Below, piece by piece: positions 60,640-64,000 of a DNA stretch of 64,000 bases; within the stretch, counting starts at the first letter, position 1; every line of letters begins with the position of its first letter. The translations under genes were made by a program, and so were the position numbers. The notes below the pieces were generated by a model that made no database searches, was not told the origin of the DNA, and saw only the letters and a list, made by a program, of their open reading frames with translations. Location: the NCBI GenBank assembly GCA_014773175.1, contig VXCM01003163.1, positions 35,373 to 99,372 on the forward strand, written 5' to 3'. The stretch comes from Lucifuga dentata. Its lineage: Eukaryota > Chordata > Actinopteri > Ophidiiformes > Bythitidae.

Positions 60640-60880
60640 AATATGTTTACATGCACTCTGTACTCTGATTTTTTTTTTCTGTACTACAATTAAGGCAAAA
60701 AAAAAAAAAAAAAAANAAAAAAAAAAAAAAAAAAAGAGAGTAAGACATAAAAATGGATGGAATTATTAAGATTCCAGCATTCAATGAATATGCATGCTCA
60801 AGCAGATGAGGTAAAGTTCACTAGGTGAGGAGATGCAGAGACTGCTGCATCATTTATAAGACAATGAACAGTTTATACTA
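60640..60880 (+). repeat. Dispersed repeat, family M3, copy 2 (5' part)
   Basis: Contains ATGTTTACATGCACTCTGTA, TCTGTACTACAATTAAGGCA, an A tract with N, ATGGATGGAATTATTAAGAT and CTAGGTGAGGAGATGCAGAG, in the same order as the copy at 53.9 kb. Confidence 0.45.
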
Positions 60881-60896
60881 CTTGATTAAATCAATT

Positions 60897-61800
60897 TACC
60901 GTATATATTCGAGTATAAGCTACGTTTTTTTTAACCAAATTTCACGACCCAAATCAGGGGATCAGCTTATACATGAGTAATTCAAATCCCATCCCAGAGA
61001 ATGAAATTTCCAGGGGTGGAAATACTACCCATTACAACTACCCATGGAAAATAGTTTACATCATACCTTAGAATGAGATATTTCCTGATTAAACATCTTA
61101 TCCAACAATTTTGCAGTGGCCAATGAGTGCCTTTGTGATTGGGCAGTTGCAGTAATCAGCTGCTGAAGTAAATAGCTTATCATGTTTACTGTTACCGGTG
61201 TTAGAGCCATTTCTTGGTTAATTATAAAATGTTTAAAATATTTAATTTGGGAAAAGTGAAATTAAATAAGTTATTATTTTTGAATATTTTTATCTTAACT
61301 AATTGATCATCGCTGGCTCCCTGAAGCAGCCGATCGCCTCACCAATTCACGGAGCCGCCGTGGCTCCGTGAAGCCGAGGAGTCTATAGACGCTCAGTTGG
61401 AGGCTGATCGGTGTAAAGGAGAACGGGGCAGTGGTATAGGTTTTGACCTCACTTCACATCATGTTTTGTTAATTTGAAAATAAATTAAGTCACTAAAAGA
61501 ACAAGAGCTGTTATCATTCTGGTGTGAATCAGGAGGAGAAGGCCTGTTAAAGTGGTGAAATTTTAAAATAGCCACCAAACTCGTAGCCTATGTGGATTAT
61601 TTTTAGAAAATCACAAGAATACTATATATATATATATATACAATACCCAGAAAACAGGTAATTTGCTAAACAAATAAATTGATGGAACAACATCGGGGGT
61701 CGGCTTACATACGGGTTTCTTTAAAAATCTAAATTTGCAGGTCAAAATTGAAGAGGGTCAGCTTATACACGAGATCAGCTTGTACTCAAATATAGTTTAT
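60897..61800 (-). mobile_element. Palindromic element, family M2, copy 2 (opposite orientation)
   Basis: Starts TACCGTATATATTCGAGTAT and ends GATCAGCTTGTACTCAAATA. Its left part (CCCAGAGAATGAAATTTCC, GGGGTGGAAATACTACCCAT) is the reverse complement of the right part of copy 1, so it is inserted in the other orientation. It contains a perfect GC-rich hairpin at 61,346-61,372. Confidence 0.65.
61346..61372. repeat. Perfect 11-bp stem, 5-base loop hairpin
   Basis: TTCACGGAGCC, loop GCCGT, GGCTCCGTGAA. A GC-rich island in AT-rich transposon DNA. Confidence 0.8.
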
Positions 61801-62022
61801 AGATTGCATAATCTAAGTCCTGATGCTCAAAACAAGCCAATAGTAAATGACTTATATTCTGAGATTAATATTCTGTGATATATTCATCAATCTACATGTT
61901 TCATATTTCTTTCGTCGTCACATCTTTAATATATCAGTATGATTACAGCTTCATATGTAAGCTTAGGCACTGGGATCTTAAATTTAACTAATTCTTTGTC
62001 AATACTTAGCCTACATTAACTG

Positions 62023-62025
<3 letters not shown>

Positions 62026-62062
<37 letters not shown>
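62026..62062. repeat. (TG)n microsatellite
   Basis: About 18 TG units. Confidence 0.9.
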
Positions 62063-62064
<2 letters not shown>

Positions 62065-62584
62065 CATTCACTGTCAAAAACAACGCTGACCTTATTTGAA
62101 ACAGTGTAGTAACTTTGCTTTTAAGTATCATCAAGATTAATTGAAATGTCATCCAGAAAAACCACTAAAATGATCATGGTAAAATATTGTTGTCAGAGCT
62201 GAACAGAATCTGCTTTGCATTAAACGCTTAGCTGGGAGGAATACATGAAAGGCACGCTGCCCTGATATTAAAGAACTGCAGGGGAGGTGAAGGATTCTCC
62301 TCAGGAAAAATCAAAAACACTCTTTTCCCACTGCCACACTGACAGTAACTCACCAGGCTGTCAGTCCATTTTAATCAGGTTATGATGATATTTCAAACAG
62401 TCTATTTCAAAACTGGAATGACATGAGTCTGAGAGATTTCTCATCTCACATTAGGAAAGCTGGTTTCAATCAACATCTGTAAAGCGTACTATATTTCATT
62501 GTCTTTGGAGTATTGCTTTAAAGGACTGTGAGTATGAGGTTTAGATGAGCATGGAGATGAGCTGAGTTGAGACAGATGTTTCAT

Positions 62585-62690
62585 CAAAATGGGTTCATAA
62601 TTTTTTTTTTTTTTTTAAGTAATCCTGTTAACAAACAAAACAAACAGACGTTGAAAACATATCCTCCTTGGTGGAGATACAGTAATTAAT
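62585..62690 (+). repeat. Dispersed repeat, family R1, copy 3 (3' part)
   Basis: T tract, then AAGTAATCCTGTTAACAAAC, GAAAACATATCCTCC and TTGGTGGAGATACAG: the 3' portion of the family only. Confidence 0.5.
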
Positions 62691-63933
62691 CATTATATCA
62701 CGTTCAGTCTCTTAAATAGTCTGTGTGAGTAAACTTGTCATGATGTGACAACTTTAGACCAAATGGATTCAAATTTATATCCCATTGTATTAAACATCAC
62801 TTAATACTCTTATATTTTACAATGTGCTGTTAAACTCATGTCCTCATTGTAGCATAAAGGTTGTCCTGACTAGAATGCTTATAACACGTGAATTTTGCAG
62901 GAAATCTGTGGCCTTTCTAGACTTATAACGGCTGAGGCAAGGAGAGATTACTTATTATAAATAGACTGCAATTGGATAGTTCTATGTAGTTCATGCTTGA
63001 ATAATGCGTATCTGTAGCATGTCTATATTTTAATGTGCAATCTATTATAAATTTTTGTAATAAAACCTTTGAAAACCCATACATACGTTGCTGCAGTCAT
63101 ATGCTATCAATATGTAGGATCAGGCAATGAACAGAAATTGATAAGTCATAATTTGCTTTCTTTTTTTATTTTTTCAAAAGCGAGCAAACTATCCTAAAAT
63201 GTGCCATTTAAGTTGCTGATAATATACATCATTTATTCCAAAGGTGGGACATGTTTAACAGTCACCTATCATCAAAGCATGGAAAAAGAGAGATAATTTC
63301 CCCTCTAGTTGTGCTGTGTAAACCTTCCTAACACATATCCCATATGCCTGGCTCCTCCTGAGTGTCATAAATGTGTTACAGGCTGCCTGGACACAGTGGC
63401 CTGTCCTGACACTGAATCGCAGAACTCCCTCAGTTCGCTTAAATCTTGGCTGCACTCAACACCTCAACACAAACGGAACTGTTTATGTAGCAAACAGGCT
63501 CTCCAAAAAGGCATACCTGCAATGGTGCATTAAACAAAGAATTTATGATCAGAACAATTCTTGTCTCTCTCTCTGTGAGATAGATGGTTTCACCCAGGTC
63601 AAGTGAAACATTGTCTCAAATATTCATGCAGTTCCACTCATGTCTTTACTTTTTCACCTGTGTCTGTTGGTTGGTTTGTTTGATTTTAGCAGGATTACCC
63701 AAAAAGTTCTGAAGCACTTCTGACATTCATTTGGCTGTTAGCAGGATGACTATAAATTTATCAACCCAAACTCGGTTGGAGGGCAGGGTATGACCCAGGG
63801 AAGAACCCATTTAATGTTGGTGCTCATCCAAATTCAGAGGCAGATACAAGTTTGTTTTTTTTAATGATTTCTTAACATTGTAAGGTATAATATTTTCCTA
63901 TATTTTACAGTATGTCAGTTTTGTCAAAAGACA

Positions 63934-64000
63934 CCTTCTTCTTCTTCTTTCCTTTCGGCTTTCCCTTCAGGGGTCACCACAGCGAATCATCTGCCTCCAT
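63934..64000 (+). mobile_element. Dispersed fish repeat, cut by the window end
   Basis: (CTT)n followed by CTTTCGGCTTTCCCTTCAGG and GGTCACCACAGCGAATCATC. It is the characteristic start of a teleost retroposon or LINE family; the rest lies outside. Confidence 0.5.

Larger units (their letters stand above)
61801..63933. other. No gene seen
   Basis: Contains (TG)n at 62,026 and R1 copy 3; otherwise unassigned AT-rich DNA. Confidence 0.45.

Overview
The window looks like teleost fish nuclear DNA. It has split genes with GT/AG introns, many (CA)n, (GA)n and (TTA)n microsatellites, a tRNA-derived SINE family, non-LTR retrotransposon 3' ends, and several families of short palindromic DNA-transposon derivatives. 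Ten single N characters mark assembly joins, most of them inside homopolymers or microsatellites.

Three protein-coding genes could be rebuilt exon by exon, all between about 13.1 and 38.7 kb. (1) Minus strand, 19,648 to 13,167: an EWI-subfamily immunoglobulin receptor (IGSF3/CD101-like). It has a signal-peptide exon, eight consecutive V-type Ig exons that are all phase 1/phase 1, and a terminal exon with half of a membrane segment and an IGSF3-like tail. (2) Plus strand, 22,502 to 28,132: klhl6, a BTB-BACK-Kelch cullin-3 adaptor. It has seven exons, 602 codons and an intact frame. (3) Plus strand, 29,807 to 38,187: a CD2/CD58/CD48-family receptor. It has a signal peptide, a cysteine-free V domain, a four-cysteine C2 domain and a transmembrane segment. 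Its cytoplasmic tail is encoded by tandemly duplicated cassettes of exon plus intron, and two alternative C-termini are possible.

Genes 1 and 2 are head to head, about 2.85 kb apart. Gene 3 follows gene 2 in the same direction. KLHL6 is a lymphocyte gene in mammals, and the EWI and CD2-family genes are leukocyte surface receptors that are neighbours on human 1p13. The block therefore reads as an immune-cell neighbourhood. PU.1/ETS, RUNX and IRF-like words lie just upstream of the start codons.

The flanks (1 to 13.1 kb and 38.7 to 64 kb) hold no gene I can support. They contain retrotransposon fragments (2.3, 5.6, 42.1, 43.6, 63.9 kb), three copies of a roughly 0.6-kb palindromic element (6.7, 47.7, 55.8 kb), two copies of a roughly 0.9-kb element in opposite orientation (42.3 and 60.9 kb), and further dispersed families. 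Intron 2 of klhl6 carries a 1.5-kb foldback element with arms over 500 bp.

The points most worth following are: the tail-cassette expansion of the CD2-like gene, with a stop codon inside the third cassette and decayed coding-like sequence beyond it; the EWI gene's missing half transmembrane exon next to an N; and a strong membrane segment read in frame directly after Ig domain 7.
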